61,518 nucleotides of DNA from Propionigenium maris DSM 9537 (GTDB lineage: Bacteria; Fusobacteriota; Fusobacteriia; Fusobacteriales; Fusobacteriaceae): positions 1 to 61,518 of the forward strand of contig NZ_BSDY01000019.1 of assembly GCF_027925155.1 (NCBI RefSeq), read 5' to 3'. This document shows positions 16,306 through 24,367 of this stretch, in pieces. The notes under the pieces were generated by a model, which saw nothing but the letters and a program-made list of their open reading frames with translations, had not been told where the DNA came from and made no database searches. How positions within the stretch are numbered: the stretch's first letter is position 1; every line of letters starts with the position of its first letter. A program made the position numbers and the translations under genes.

Positions 16306-17862
16306 TTATTTTTTAGTTTTTATTTGTCTGATCACATCAATAACAGTTCCATCTCTGTACTCGATTACACCAACAATCTTGTCTGTGTACTCATTCTTAG
16401 CTGGCTTTCCTGTCAGTGCCTCGACCTCTTCCTTTAATTCGTTTATATCCTTTAACACGATTCCTGCTCCTGTAAACTTCTCAATTAGATCGGTTCTTCT
16501 AGGGTTTACACATACTCCCCTTTCAGTAACCAGTACATCGATTGTATCTCCAGGAGTTACAACATTTGTTACCCTATCCATTACGATAGGAAGTCTTCCC
16601 CTCATGGAAGGTGCCACCACTAGAGTCAGTCCCGCTCCTGCTGCTGTATCCTGTGCTCCACCAATAGCTCCCATGATCACTCCAGTTGAGGCTGTCAACG
16701 AGTTGATGTTAAAGTTTGTATCTATCTCTGTTGCTGAAAGAATCATTACATCCAGCTGGTGAGCCACACACGATCTATTATGAGGGTTTGCATACATACT
16801 TGCAGACATCTCTACGTGGTTAGGGTTCTTTCTCATAGACTCTGCCGCTGCTGCGTCAAATGTCTGAACGTCCAGTAGCGACTTGAATAGTCCATCCTCC
16901 AGGAAATCCACTGCTACCTTAACGATTCCTCCAGATGAGAATGACCCGGTAATCTTGTTTTCCTCCATATACTCTCTCAGGAACTTACAAACAGCCAGCG
17001 ACGGCCCTCCGCTTCCAGCCTGGAATGAATATCCCTCCTTGATCTCTCCAGAAGCTATCAGTACATTTGCTGCCTGCTCGGCAATAAAGAGGTCCTTTGG
17101 GTTACTGGTGATTCTAGTGGCTCCAGTTGCAATCTTTCTGGGATCTCCAATCTCATCTATCTCAACGATAAAATCTACATTTGTCATTGGGATTGCGATA
17201 TTATTTAGAGGGAATGGTACCAAATTATCCGTCACTGCTATTACACAGTTGGCATACTCAGCATCTGCCATAGGGTATCCCATTGCACCAAAGGCATTCT
17301 TCCCCTCCATACCATTCATATTACCCATTGTATCACAGATAGGTGCTGCAAGAAATGCCACATCTATTGAAAGCTCTCCAGACTCGATTGCTCTTGCTCT
17401 TGCTCCGTGAGACCTGAAGATAATTGGCTTATCCATAATGGCATTCCTGCTCATCTCTTCAGCAATTAGTCCTCTAAGTCCTGAAGTCTCCAGCCCGCTT
17501 ACCACTCCATTCTTGATATGCCCCAGTAGCGGCTCATGAGCCTTTGTCAGTGACGATGCCGCCACTGTCAGGTCCTTGATTCCCATCCCAGCAATTACAT
17601 CCATTACCTTGTTTAATACAAAGTCACCATTTCTTAGGTGGTGGTGGAATGAGATAGTCATCCCGTCCTTAAGTCCGCTTCTCTTGATAGCTTCCTCTAG
17701 GTTCTCTATTATCTTTGAACCTCCCGGCTTAGAAGATCTTATCCTTCTGGTTTTTGTTACTGCAGTTGGCTCTGTTTCAAAGGCTCCTGCATATGGTTTA
17801 AAGTCTTTTCTGTATCCCTGAATCTCCTGAGGTATCTCTATACCAACCTTGTTTATGCTCAC
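16306..17862 (-). CDS. citF: Citrate lyase alpha subunit (citrate:ACP transferase)
   Basis: 518 residues. It exchanges the acetyl group on CitD for citrate, giving citryl-ACP in the cytoplasm. The family blocks are visible: KPGGSKIIENLEEAIKRSGL near the start, SFHHHLRNGDFVLNKVMD at about 71-88, GGAQDTAAGAGLTLVVAP around 410, and the ERGVCVNPRR motif near 455. Length and order fit CitF. It lies 11 bp downstream of citE. It is adjacent to the maturation gene citXG rather than at the end of the operon. Confidence 0.96.
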   Translation of the reverse strand: MSINKVGIEIPQEIQGYRKDFKPYAGAFETEPTAVTKTRRIRSSKPGGSKIIENLEEAIKRSGLKDGMTISFHHHLRNGDFVLNKVMDVIAGMGIKDLTVAASSLTKAHEPLLGHIKNGVVSGLETSGLRGLIAEEMSRNAIMDKPIIFRSHGARARAIESGELSIDVAFLAAPICDTMGNMNGMEGKNAFGAMGYPMADAEYANCVIAVTDNLVPFPLNNIAIPMTNVDFIVEIDEIGDPRKIATGATRITSNPKDLFIAEQAANVLIASGEIKEGYSFQAGSGGPSLAVCKFLREYMEENKITGSFSSGGIVKVAVDFLEDGLFKSLLDVQTFDAAAAESMRKNPNHVEMSASMYANPHNRSCVAHQLDVMILSATEIDTNFNINSLTASTGVIMGAIGGAQDTAAGAGLTLVVAPSMRGRLPIVMDRVTNVVTPGDTIDVLVTERGVCVNPRRTDLIEKFTGAGIVLKDINELKEEVEALTGKPAKNEYTDKIVGVIEYRDGTVIDVIRQIKTKK

Positions 17863-17873
17863 ACCAATCCCTC

Positions 17874-18758
17874 CTACTTAATTAAGCCTGCAGCTTTTGC
17901 AAGTCCGACAATTCTTCTTGCTTTATCAATTACTGGAATATCTACCATCTTTCCGTTAACCTGTACTACTCCACCCTTTTCAATTCCAGCTTTTTCTGCT
18001 GCCTCGATTATAACTAGAGATTTTTCTACATCCTCCATCTTAGGAGTGAACACATCGTGAACCTGTCCAACCTGTGAAGGGTGGATACAGGATTTTCCTG
18101 CAAACCCAATCTGCCTTGCGTACTTAACCTCATTGATAAATCCATCTATATCCTTAAAGTCAGCCCATACAGTGTCGATAGCATCAACCTTAGCTATAGC
18201 AGCTGCATTAACCACTCTTTGTCTTGCAAACTGTAGTTCACTTGCATCCTTTGTTCTGTCTACACCTAATAATCTTGTGTAGTCTTCCGCTCCAAAGGAG
18301 ATAGATATTACTCTCGGTGATGCAGTAGCCAGATCCAGTGCATTCCAGACTCCAAGGGGAGTCTCTAGGGAACACTGTATCTTACAGCTTCCCTCCTCTA
18401 TTCCATATGCTCTCTCTACCTCTGTTAGCAGGGCATCCAGCTCCTTTACCTGCTCTACCTTTTCACACATAGGTAGTCTCATTCTTCTGAGTCCCGCTGG
18501 AACAAGGGCTCTTACGTCAGCCTCTCCAAACTCTGTATATAGAGGATTTATTCTTGCAAAAACCTCTATATCTCCAAAGCTTAAGCTCTTAAGAGCTTCT
18601 GCTAACAGATCTCTTGCCAGGTCCTTTTCATCGTACCTTACTGCATCCTCTAGGTCAAACAGCAGACAATCTGGCTTATACATTTGAGCATCTATATACA
18701 TTGTTGGGTTTGTTGCAGGACAAAAGAGCATAGTCCTACGTAACTTTTTTATTTCCAT
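17874..18758 (-). CDS. citE: Citrate lyase beta subunit (citryl-ACP lyase)
   Basis: 294 residues with a TIM-barrel of the CitE/HpcH family. It cleaves citryl-CitD into oxaloacetate and acetyl-CitD. The motifs are FCPATNPTMY at about 12-21, LLFDLEDAV at about 32-40 (metal-binding Asp), CSLETPLG at about 128, and GKSCIHPSQ near 220. The oxaloacetate product is the substrate of the decarboxylase encoded just upstream, so substrate flow and gene order match. A structured 343-bp gap separates it from oadB1. Expression may be tuned by RNA processing there. Confidence 0.95.
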   Translation of the reverse strand: MEIKKLRRTMLFCPATNPTMYIDAQMYKPDCLLFDLEDAVRYDEKDLARDLLAEALKSLSFGDIEVFARINPLYTEFGEADVRALVPAGLRRMRLPMCEKVEQVKELDALLTEVERAYGIEEGSCKIQCSLETPLGVWNALDLATASPRVISISFGAEDYTRLLGVDRTKDASELQFARQRVVNAAAIAKVDAIDTVWADFKDIDGFINEVKYARQIGFAGKSCIHPSQVGQVHDVFTPKMEDVEKSLVIIEAAEKAGIEKGGVVQVNGKMVDIPVIDKARRIVGLAKAAGLIK

Positions 18759-19101
18759 CCTTATCTCTCCCTCTTATAAATTTTAATTTTCACATTTCTT
18801 TTTACAGGCTGAGGTAGTGATACTATGACCACTACCTGCCTTCAAAGTTTATAAATCTTAGCTTTCAGAAGTCCCCTTTCCGTTCCATAAGCTAGACTTC
18901 AATAAATGAACTCCCTATTACTCAGATTATGGCATTAAAGGGCAAGGAAACCCTTGCACCTCCTAAGGGGATGCTATAATACTCTCACAGCAAATATAGT
19001 TTTTACTAATATCCCTGCACCTACATCGATTCTACCACCAATGTATGATCCTATCATCCCCATAGTCGGTCTTAAGGCAACCTTCTCCTTTTATCTTACT
19101 T
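18759..19101 (-). other. Structured 343-bp spacer between oadB1 and citE
   Basis: No clear gene is present. The minus strand contains a strong hairpin AGGTAGTG/CACTACCT extended by GGC/GCC (about 18808-18842). A second hairpin GCAAGGG/CCTTGC lies at about 18938-18956, and a looser GAAGTC/GACTTC pair at about 18872-18905. A 29-codon ATG frame at 18974-19063 (ends FAVRVL) has no well-placed ribosome-binding site and may be gene debris. No T-run terminator follows oadB1, so the transcript probably continues into citE, with the hairpins acting as stabilisers or processing sites. Confidence 0.45.
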
Positions 19102-20211
19102 TTAGAATACGTTTAGAAGTACACCGGCAGCTACCGCTGACCCGATTACCCCTGCCACATTTGGCCCCATGGCGTGCATAAGAAGGAAGTTGTGGGGATT
19201 CTCATCCTGTCCTACCTTCTGTACTACTCTGGCTGCCATAGGTACTGCTGATACTCCCGCTGCTCCGATCATAGGATTAATCTTTCCACCAGTCGCTTTA
19301 CACATTACCTTACCGAATAACACCCCGCTGGCTGTTCCTATAGAGAAGGCTGCAAGTCCAAGAGCTGTTATCTTCATCGTCTGTGGATTCAGGAAGGACT
19401 CAGCGTTAGCTGTAGCTCCAACTGTAATCCCCAGTAGAATAGTTACTATGTACATCAACGAATTTGTTGCTGCATCCACAAGCTTTGGTACCATTCCAGA
19501 TTCCTTGATAAGGTTACCAAACATAAGCATTCCAACTAGCGGTGCCGCTGTAGGTAGCAGCATTACCACTAGGATAGTTACAATAATAGGAAAGGCTATC
19601 TTCTCATTCTTACTCACGTGCCTTGCCTGCTCCATCTTGATCTCTCTCTCCTCCTTAGTGGTAAGAGCCTTGATGATGGGCGGCTGGATAATTGGTACCA
19701 GGGCCATATATGAGTAGGCTGCCAGAGCTATTGGTCCCAGTAGCTGCGGCGCTAGCTGTGAAGTCAGGTAGATAGCTGTAGGTCCGTCTGCTCCTCCGAT
19801 GATACCGATGGAAGCTGCTTCCGGTCCTAGGAATCCCATTGCGATAGCTCCAAGGAATGCAAAGAAGATTCCAAACTGTGCTGCTGCTCCAAGTAGGATA
19901 CTCTTAGGATTTGCTATAAGTGGTCCGAAGTCTGTACTTGCTCCCACACAAAGGAAGATAAGAGGTGGATATACTCCGTACTTAGTTCCCTGATACAGAT
20001 AATAAAATAGTCCGCCCTTTTCCATCAATCCTCCCCCTGGAAGGTTAACCAGTAACATTCCAAAGGCAATTGGGATCAACAGGTATGGCTCATATCCCTT
20101 TTTTACTGCTAGGTACAGGAATCCACATGCAATAAGCATCATGATTACCTGCTGAATGGATAAAAGGGAAAATCCTGTACTGCTCATAAACTGAGCTATA
20201 ATCTCTAACAT
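19102..20211 (-). CDS. oadB: Na+-transporting decarboxylase beta subunit, copy 1
   Basis: A 369-residue polytopic membrane subunit with about nine hydrophobic segments. It decarboxylates carboxybiotin and couples this to Na+ export. Conserved blocks include GVGASTDFGPLIANP-like sequence (VGASTDFGPL at about 83-92) and GGADGPTAIYLTSQLAP near 138-154, whose aspartate is essential in studied OadB proteins. The short length matches GcdB/MmdB more than the roughly 433-residue Klebsiella OadB. It differs from the second copy (30290-31399) at only two residues I could find (A6T, Y71W or nearby). The DNA carries many silent differences, which implies strong selection or partial gene conversion. Confidence 0.94.
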   Translation of the reverse strand: MLEIIAQFMSSTGFSLLSIQQVIMMLIACGFLYLAVKKGYEPYLLIPIAFGMLLVNLPGGGLMEKGGLFYYLYQGTKYGVYPPLIFLCVGASTDFGPLIANPKSILLGAAAQFGIFFAFLGAIAMGFLGPEAASIGIIGGADGPTAIYLTSQLAPQLLGPIALAAYSYMALVPIIQPPIIKALTTKEEREIKMEQARHVSKNEKIAFPIIVTILVVMLLPTAAPLVGMLMFGNLIKESGMVPKLVDAATNSLMYIVTILLGITVGATANAESFLNPQTMKITALGLAAFSIGTASGVLFGKVMCKATGGKINPMIGAAGVSAVPMAARVVQKVGQDENPHNFLLMHAMGPNVAGVIGSAVAAGVLLNVF

Positions 20212-20221
20212 TGCTTTCCTC

Positions 20222-20584
20222 CTATCCTAAAGATACTATTGCATCTCCTAAGTTTACTGCTGCACTCTTTCCTACGTGGATCTCAGTTACAGTTCCCGCA
20301 TCTGGAGCCAGGATCTCAGTCTCCATCTTCATAGCTTCCAGTACCGCTACAAGCTGTCCCTTAGCTACCGAGTCTCCTACCCTTACCTTGATGTCTACGA
20401 TAGTTCCAGGCATCGGAGCTGTTACAGTCTCCCCACCTACCATTGCCTTCTTAGGTGCAGCGCTAGCTGGAGTTGACTCCCCTACAGATGCTGGTGCCTC
20501 TACAGTTCCCTCCGCGGTAGTTACCTCCTGTAGCTCCACCTCATATGCCCTTCCATTTACCTTTATCTTATAGATCTTCTTCAT
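20222..20584 (-). CDS. Biotin carboxyl carrier subunit, copy 1
   Basis: A 120-residue separate biotin carrier of the decarboxylase. Residues 1-22 resemble the start of decarboxylase biotin subunits (KIKVNGRAYEVELQEV). A flexible Ala/Pro/Ser linker spans about 27-47. The biotinyl domain contains EAMKM with the biotinylated Lys86. It carries CO2 from OadA to OadB and should be a substrate of the BirA encoded at 40345-41055. In Klebsiella OadA this domain is fused to the carboxyltransferase. Here it is a free subunit, as in glutaconyl-CoA and methylmalonyl-CoA decarboxylases (GcdC/MmdC-like). It lies 10 bp before oadB1. Confidence 0.93.
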   Translation of the reverse strand: MKKIYKIKVNGRAYEVELQEVTTAEGTVEAPASVGESTPASAAPKKAMVGGETVTAPMPGTIVDIKVRVGDSVAKGQLVAVLEAMKMETEILAPDAGTVTEIHVGKSAAVNLGDAIVSLG

Positions 20585-20601
20585 CTCTTCTAAATCCTCC
20601 G

Positions 20602-20919
20602 TTAAAGCCTTTTTATTCTTGTTATTTTATAGTTTGTATCTCTATTCTTCCCTGCTGCTTCCATGGAAGCTACAAGTGCCGCTACCATCATGTCCTCATC
20701 TGCTTCCAGTTCAGCCCAGTCTACCCCTGCAGCTGCCACTGCCGGCGCACTTGGTGTTGGTGCAGGTCTGGATGATGCCTTCTTTTGTTCATCCTGCGGG
20801 ATGTGTTTAAACATCTCCAGGATTAATGAAATGGCAAATAGCAGTATAAATACTATTCCCATGGCTATTGCTGTAAGCTGTAGACCCTCTGCGAAGGTCA
20901 TTTGCTCTTGAAATATCAA
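20602..20919 (-). CDS. oadG: Decarboxylase gamma subunit (OadG type), copy 1
   Basis: About 105 residues. A single N-terminal membrane helix (about residues 12-32) is followed by a Pro/Ala-rich linker and a C-terminal acidic block with VDWAELEADEDMMVAALVASMEAA. The gamma subunit anchors and assembles the alpha and beta subunits. I set the start at the TTG at 20919, behind AAGGAGGAAATAA. The open frame to 20976 enters a repeat element with no ribosome-binding site. The gap of 220 bp to oadA1 is filled by that repeat, unusual inside an operon. Confidence 0.88.
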   Translation of the reverse strand: MIFQEQMTFAEGLQLTAIAMGIVFILLFAISLILEMFKHIPQDEQKKASSRPAPTPSAPAVAAAGVDWAELEADEDMMVAALVASMEAAGKNRDTNYKITRIKRL

Positions 20920-20939
20920 GTTATTTCCTCCTTTTTTTT

Positions 20940-21120
20940 GTACCTTTCTCTTGAAAGAAAGGTACTCAAAGTTCAAGACCTGTTAAAAATTAACTATTGC
21001 GTAATCTTAAAATTATGAAATAATCGTATCGTCTGACTAAGTTCCTGGCAAGTCGCCGAATATATTTCTATAATTTTAATTCATACTTCATTGACGTAAA
21101 TTTTCAAATGGTCCCTTAAA
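20940..21120. repeat. Intergenic repeat, copy A (between oadA1 and oadG1)
   Basis: Begins with the inverted repeat GTACCTTTCTCTTGAAAGAAAGGTAC (two arms GTACCTTTCT and AGAAAGGTAC). The core ATCGTATCGTCTG...GTCGCCGAATAT follows at about 21026-21064. It matches copy B at 36765-36910 over most of its length and shares the core with copies E and F. There is no coding capacity. It interrupts the first decarboxylase operon. Confidence 0.7.
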
Positions 21121-21139
21121 ACCTCTTTATTGTAACCCT

Positions 21140-22525
21140 TTATATAACCAAATTTATATGGTACTCCTCTACTTCCTCTACCTGAGGCTTCCCCCTATTC
21201 TCCAGGAACTTCTTGGCATTTTCAGGGAATAGAGCATACATGAGTACATCCTCCTCCGATTTAGCCAAGTCTCCGATCTCAGCTGCTAATCTATCAAACT
21301 CAGGTTCGATATCATCTGCAGGTCTGTGGGTTATAGGAGTCTCATCTCCGATTATTATCTTTTTTATCTCCTCGTCCACCGGTGCCGGTGACTGCCCGTA
21401 CATCCCCATTACATAGTCCTTGATCTCCTTTGGTACCACCTTGTATCTTCCGCCAGTAAGCACGTTGAATACCGACTGGGTTCCCACCATCTGTGATAGC
21501 GGTGTAACAAGTGGGGGATAACCTAGATCCTTCCTTACCCTAGGAATCTCATTAAGTACATCCTCATACTTGTCTGCTGCTCCCTGTCCCTCTAGCTGGG
21601 AAAGAAGGTTTGACAGCATCCCTCCGGGAACCTGATACTTCAGTGTCTTAGGCTCCGTATCCATCACCTTGGGGTTCAGTATCCCCTCTGCTCTATACTT
21701 CTCCTTGATAGGCTTAAAGTAATCAGCTATTTCAGCCAGGATATCCATATCAAGCTCTGGGTCCCTCTCATGTCCTCTGAAGGTCTCAGCAAATACCTCT
21801 GTTGCAGGCTGTGCTGTCCCCCCTGAAAATGGTGAGATGCCTGTATCTATAATGTCCACTCCAGCTTCCACAGCCTTCATGTAAAGCATATCTGCAATAC
21901 CAGATGTACAGTGGGTATGAAGCTCTATGGGAAGCTCAGTTACTTCCTTCATCCTCTTTATCAGCTCATAGGCTACGTTGGGCATTAGGATTCCAGCCAT
22001 GTCCTTGATACAGATAGAGTCTGCACCCATGGCATCTATCTCCCTTACCTTCTCCACATAGTAGTCCACAGTGTGAACCTCACTTGTTGTGTAGGCGATG
22101 CAGATCTGGGCGTGCCCCCCATACTTCCTTGTAGCCTCTACAGAAGTTTTGATGTTTCTGTAGTCATTTAGTGCATCGAAGATTCTTATGATATCTATAC
22201 CGTTTTCAATTGACTTCTCTACAAACTTCTCTACTACATCGTCTCCGTAGTGTCTGTATCCAAGCAGGTTCTGACCTCTAAGCAGCATCTGCAGCTTAGT
22301 GTTCCTTACCCTCTTTCTGATCTCTCTCAGCCTCGCCCATGGATCCTCATTAAGGAACCTGATACAAGCGTCAAATGTAGCCCCTCCCCACACTTCCAGA
22401 GAATGGTAACCAGCCTCATCCATCTTCTCTAAGATTGGCAGGATCTCTTCAGTTTTAAGTCTAGTGGCAATAAGAGACTGGTGACCATCTCTTAGGGCCG
22501 TTTCCGTTATCTTAAGCTTACTCAA
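21140..22525 (-). CDS. oadA: Oxaloacetate decarboxylase alpha (carboxyltransferase) subunit, copy 1
   Basis: A 461-residue soluble subunit that moves the carboxyl of oxaloacetate to biotin. It has an HMGL-like TIM barrel with TALRDGHQSL (metal Asp13) at the N-terminus, the Lys-containing SICIKDMAGIL at about 170-180, and the metal ligands in ELHTHCTSG near 203. The conserved carboxyltransferase domain follows. It ends before any biotin domain, so biotin is supplied in trans by the carrier gene. The start is TTG behind TAGGAGG. It is the first gene of the oadA1-oadG1-carrier-oadB1-citEFXGCD operon and has a near-consensus promoter plus a TGTATACA palindrome. Confidence 0.95.
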   Translation of the reverse strand: MSKLKITETALRDGHQSLIATRLKTEEILPILEKMDEAGYHSLEVWGGATFDACIRFLNEDPWARLREIRKRVRNTKLQMLLRGQNLLGYRHYGDDVVEKFVEKSIENGIDIIRIFDALNDYRNIKTSVEATRKYGGHAQICIAYTTSEVHTVDYYVEKVREIDAMGADSICIKDMAGILMPNVAYELIKRMKEVTELPIELHTHCTSGIADMLYMKAVEAGVDIIDTGISPFSGGTAQPATEVFAETFRGHERDPELDMDILAEIADYFKPIKEKYRAEGILNPKVMDTEPKTLKYQVPGGMLSNLLSQLEGQGAADKYEDVLNEIPRVRKDLGYPPLVTPLSQMVGTQSVFNVLTGGRYKVVPKEIKDYVMGMYGQSPAPVDEEIKKIIIGDETPITHRPADDIEPEFDRLAAEIGDLAKSEEDVLMYALFPENAKKFLENRGKPQVEEVEEYHINLVI

Positions 22526-22558
22526 AAGATTAACCTCCTAAATTCGTTATACCGTACT

Positions 22559-22568
22559 CTGTATACAG
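22559..22568. promoter_or_regulatory. Putative GntR operator, oadA1 promoter
   Basis: The perfect palindrome CTGTATACAG lies about +12 to +21 relative to the start predicted from the -10 at 22587-22592. It matches the sites at the citS, 25720 and gntR1 promoters. Confidence 0.7.
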
Positions 22569-22586
22569 TATTCTTTTAACAGGAAA

Positions 22587-22615
22587 AGTATATAATTTTT
22601 CACATCATATGTCAA
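22587..22615 (-). promoter_or_regulatory. Promoter of oadA1-citD operon
   Basis: Minus-strand TTGACA (22610-22615), a 17-bp spacer and TATACT (22587-22592). Confidence 0.85.
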
Positions 22616-22780
22616 CGTTTTTATAGTATTTAATGCATATTTAATAAAAAAAACTCCTGGTTATTTGTTCGTTTTGTTTGTTTTAAAAACATTGAAAGTA
22701 GTTTTAACAATAAGATAGCAGGCATAGTTTTTATAGAACGACTCTGTTTCTGCATAAGCTATCCCCTGCTTTATCATCCT

Positions 22781-24127
22781 CTATGCAAATAGCCCGAATA
22801 CTATGGATCCCACTATAAGCATCATGGCTCCCCCTATCCTTGAGGATATCTGCCCAAAGGAGATAAGCTCCATCCTGTCTGCTGCTCCAAGGACCGCAAT
22901 GTCCCCGGAACCTCCCCTGTTTGCCATACACAGTCCCGCTGTAATGGCCGCTTCTATTGGATAAAATTTAAAAAACTTCGAGAAAAACATAATTGCTCCT
23001 ACAGCCCCTAAAACTATAGCTGTTGCTATTACCAGATTGGAAAGGGTAAGAGCCCCTATAATATCATTTACATCTGTACCAAACCCCACTGCTCCCATAA
23101 GTACCCAGATAGTGTACTTGGAGAAAAAAGTCTGCATATTTTTGGCTCCCGCCTTTAATCTGTCTGGAATCACATCTGCCACATTGAGGATAATTACATA
23201 GATAACCAGAAAGGCCAGCCTGTGGATATCAAAGGCCAGGTTCCAGGACTTCCACACCTCTGCAGACAGGTGAGCAAATAAAAATAATACAGCCGTCATA
23301 AAAAGAGCTGCTGCAAAATCCTGCTCATCTGCTCCTGTAGCCTTCCAGTCTGTATCCTCCTCCCTCTCATTGCCGCTCATTATCAGCTGCCCATGTCCTG
23401 TAAGGTGAGGTCTCTCCTCTCCCAGCTCCTTCAGCAGTGCTCCTGTAAAGATGGCTATGATATTTGCTATGGTCAGGATAGATATTCCAAAGGCAAACCA
23501 CTCCTGGGGATCTCTTCCCGTCTTGGCTCCCCACATCTCAGACATGGGAATCGCCCCTGCCCCGGTTCCTCCCCCCATTATGGGAAGTACATAGTTCATC
23601 ACTATATCCATGGGATTTATTCTGAATAACAGTCCCGCTACAACTCCTCCTGCAGTTGCCCCCAATACTCCCAGTATGATTAGAGGAACATAACCACTTA
23701 CCGACCTCAGAAGGGTTTTTCTGTTAACTGTAAGTACCGACCCCACAATGAGAGCAGGGATAAAGAGCTCCAGAAAGTTCACAGGCTGCTTACTGTAGAA
23801 TATTCCTATGGATTTCATTACTGCCTCTGGTACCATCCTGTATGTGCCCAATATAGCAGACATAAAAAATACCAGTACCGTTCCTCCTCCTACATACTTG
23901 TTCCATATGGGTATCCTGTCCCCTATCTCACCAAATAGAAGACCAAATACAGCAAGAACTCCCAGAATTCCCAGGAAGTTCCCCCTTATATATCCTCCCT
24001 GTATCCCCTCACCATCTGGGAGATAAACCATGAGAGCCACCACAAGGAGCATCGTAAAAAATACCCCCGTTGGCAGCCCCTTCCACTTACTTTCCTTCAT
24101 ATCCACAAGTTCCTTAAAGTTTTTCAT
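22781..24127 (-). CDS. 2-hydroxycarboxylate transporter (2HCT family), paralogue 1
   Basis: 448 residues and about eleven hydrophobic segments. Both family signature loops are present: MGGGTGAGAIPMSEMW at about 190 and ANRGGSGDIAVLGAADRM near 415. These GGxG re-entrant loops form the substrate and Na+ translocation site in 2HCT carriers. It is a tandem paralogue of the gene at 24368-25720 and more distant from CitS, which has GGGNGAGAVPLSEIY instead. The substrate may be malate or another hydroxy- or dicarboxylate; this is not decidable here. It lies between the regulated transporter and oadA1, with a terminator just upstream. Confidence 0.87.
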   Translation of the reverse strand: MKNFKELVDMKESKWKGLPTGVFFTMLLVVALMVYLPDGEGIQGGYIRGNFLGILGVLAVFGLLFGEIGDRIPIWNKYVGGGTVLVFFMSAILGTYRMVPEAVMKSIGIFYSKQPVNFLELFIPALIVGSVLTVNRKTLLRSVSGYVPLIILGVLGATAGGVVAGLLFRINPMDIVMNYVLPIMGGGTGAGAIPMSEMWGAKTGRDPQEWFAFGISILTIANIIAIFTGALLKELGEERPHLTGHGQLIMSGNEREEDTDWKATGADEQDFAAALFMTAVLFLFAHLSAEVWKSWNLAFDIHRLAFLVIYVIILNVADVIPDRLKAGAKNMQTFFSKYTIWVLMGAVGFGTDVNDIIGALTLSNLVIATAIVLGAVGAIMFFSKFFKFYPIEAAITAGLCMANRGGSGDIAVLGAADRMELISFGQISSRIGGAMMLIVGSIVFGLFA

Positions 24128-24317
24128 TCCTCATCCTCCCTCTGGTGAACCTCTCCATTAAAGGAGAGAAACTCTATTCAAAACTTTCACCTAAAATATC
24201 TCCGTCTTATGTGAAGTCTAGCTCAGAAGTTCACACATTTCAAATATCCTTTTCAGAGAGACAAAACGTCTAGACCAAAGGGTTTCCTTCACTCTTTCAA
24301 ATGAAAATAACTATAAA

Positions 24318-24346
24318 ATAAAAGTACCGGAGATAATCCCGGCACC
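24318..24346 (-). terminator. Terminator between the two tandem transporters
   Basis: On the minus strand GTGCCGG, an 8-nt loop and CCGGTAC are followed by TTTTATTTT. Confidence 0.8.
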
Positions 24347-24367
24347 TTTACTCTATGAGGTCTTTTA

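Noticed and set aside
18954..19181. Plus-strand frame of 75 codons overlapping the oadB1 end
   Set aside because: It is largely antisense to oadB1 and the structured spacer, without a ribosome-binding site.
20920..20976. N-terminal extensions of both OadG proteins
   Set aside because: The upstream codons differ completely between the two copies and lie in repeat DNA, whereas the TTG starts share the same AAGGAGGAAATAA site and all following residues align.
21140..22525. Methylmalonyl-CoA or glutaconyl-CoA decarboxylase alpha subunit
   Set aside because: Those alpha subunits belong to the acyl-CoA carboxyltransferase fold. This protein has the HMGL-like barrel with TALRDGHQS and the following domain typical of oxaloacetate decarboxylase and pyruvate carboxylase.
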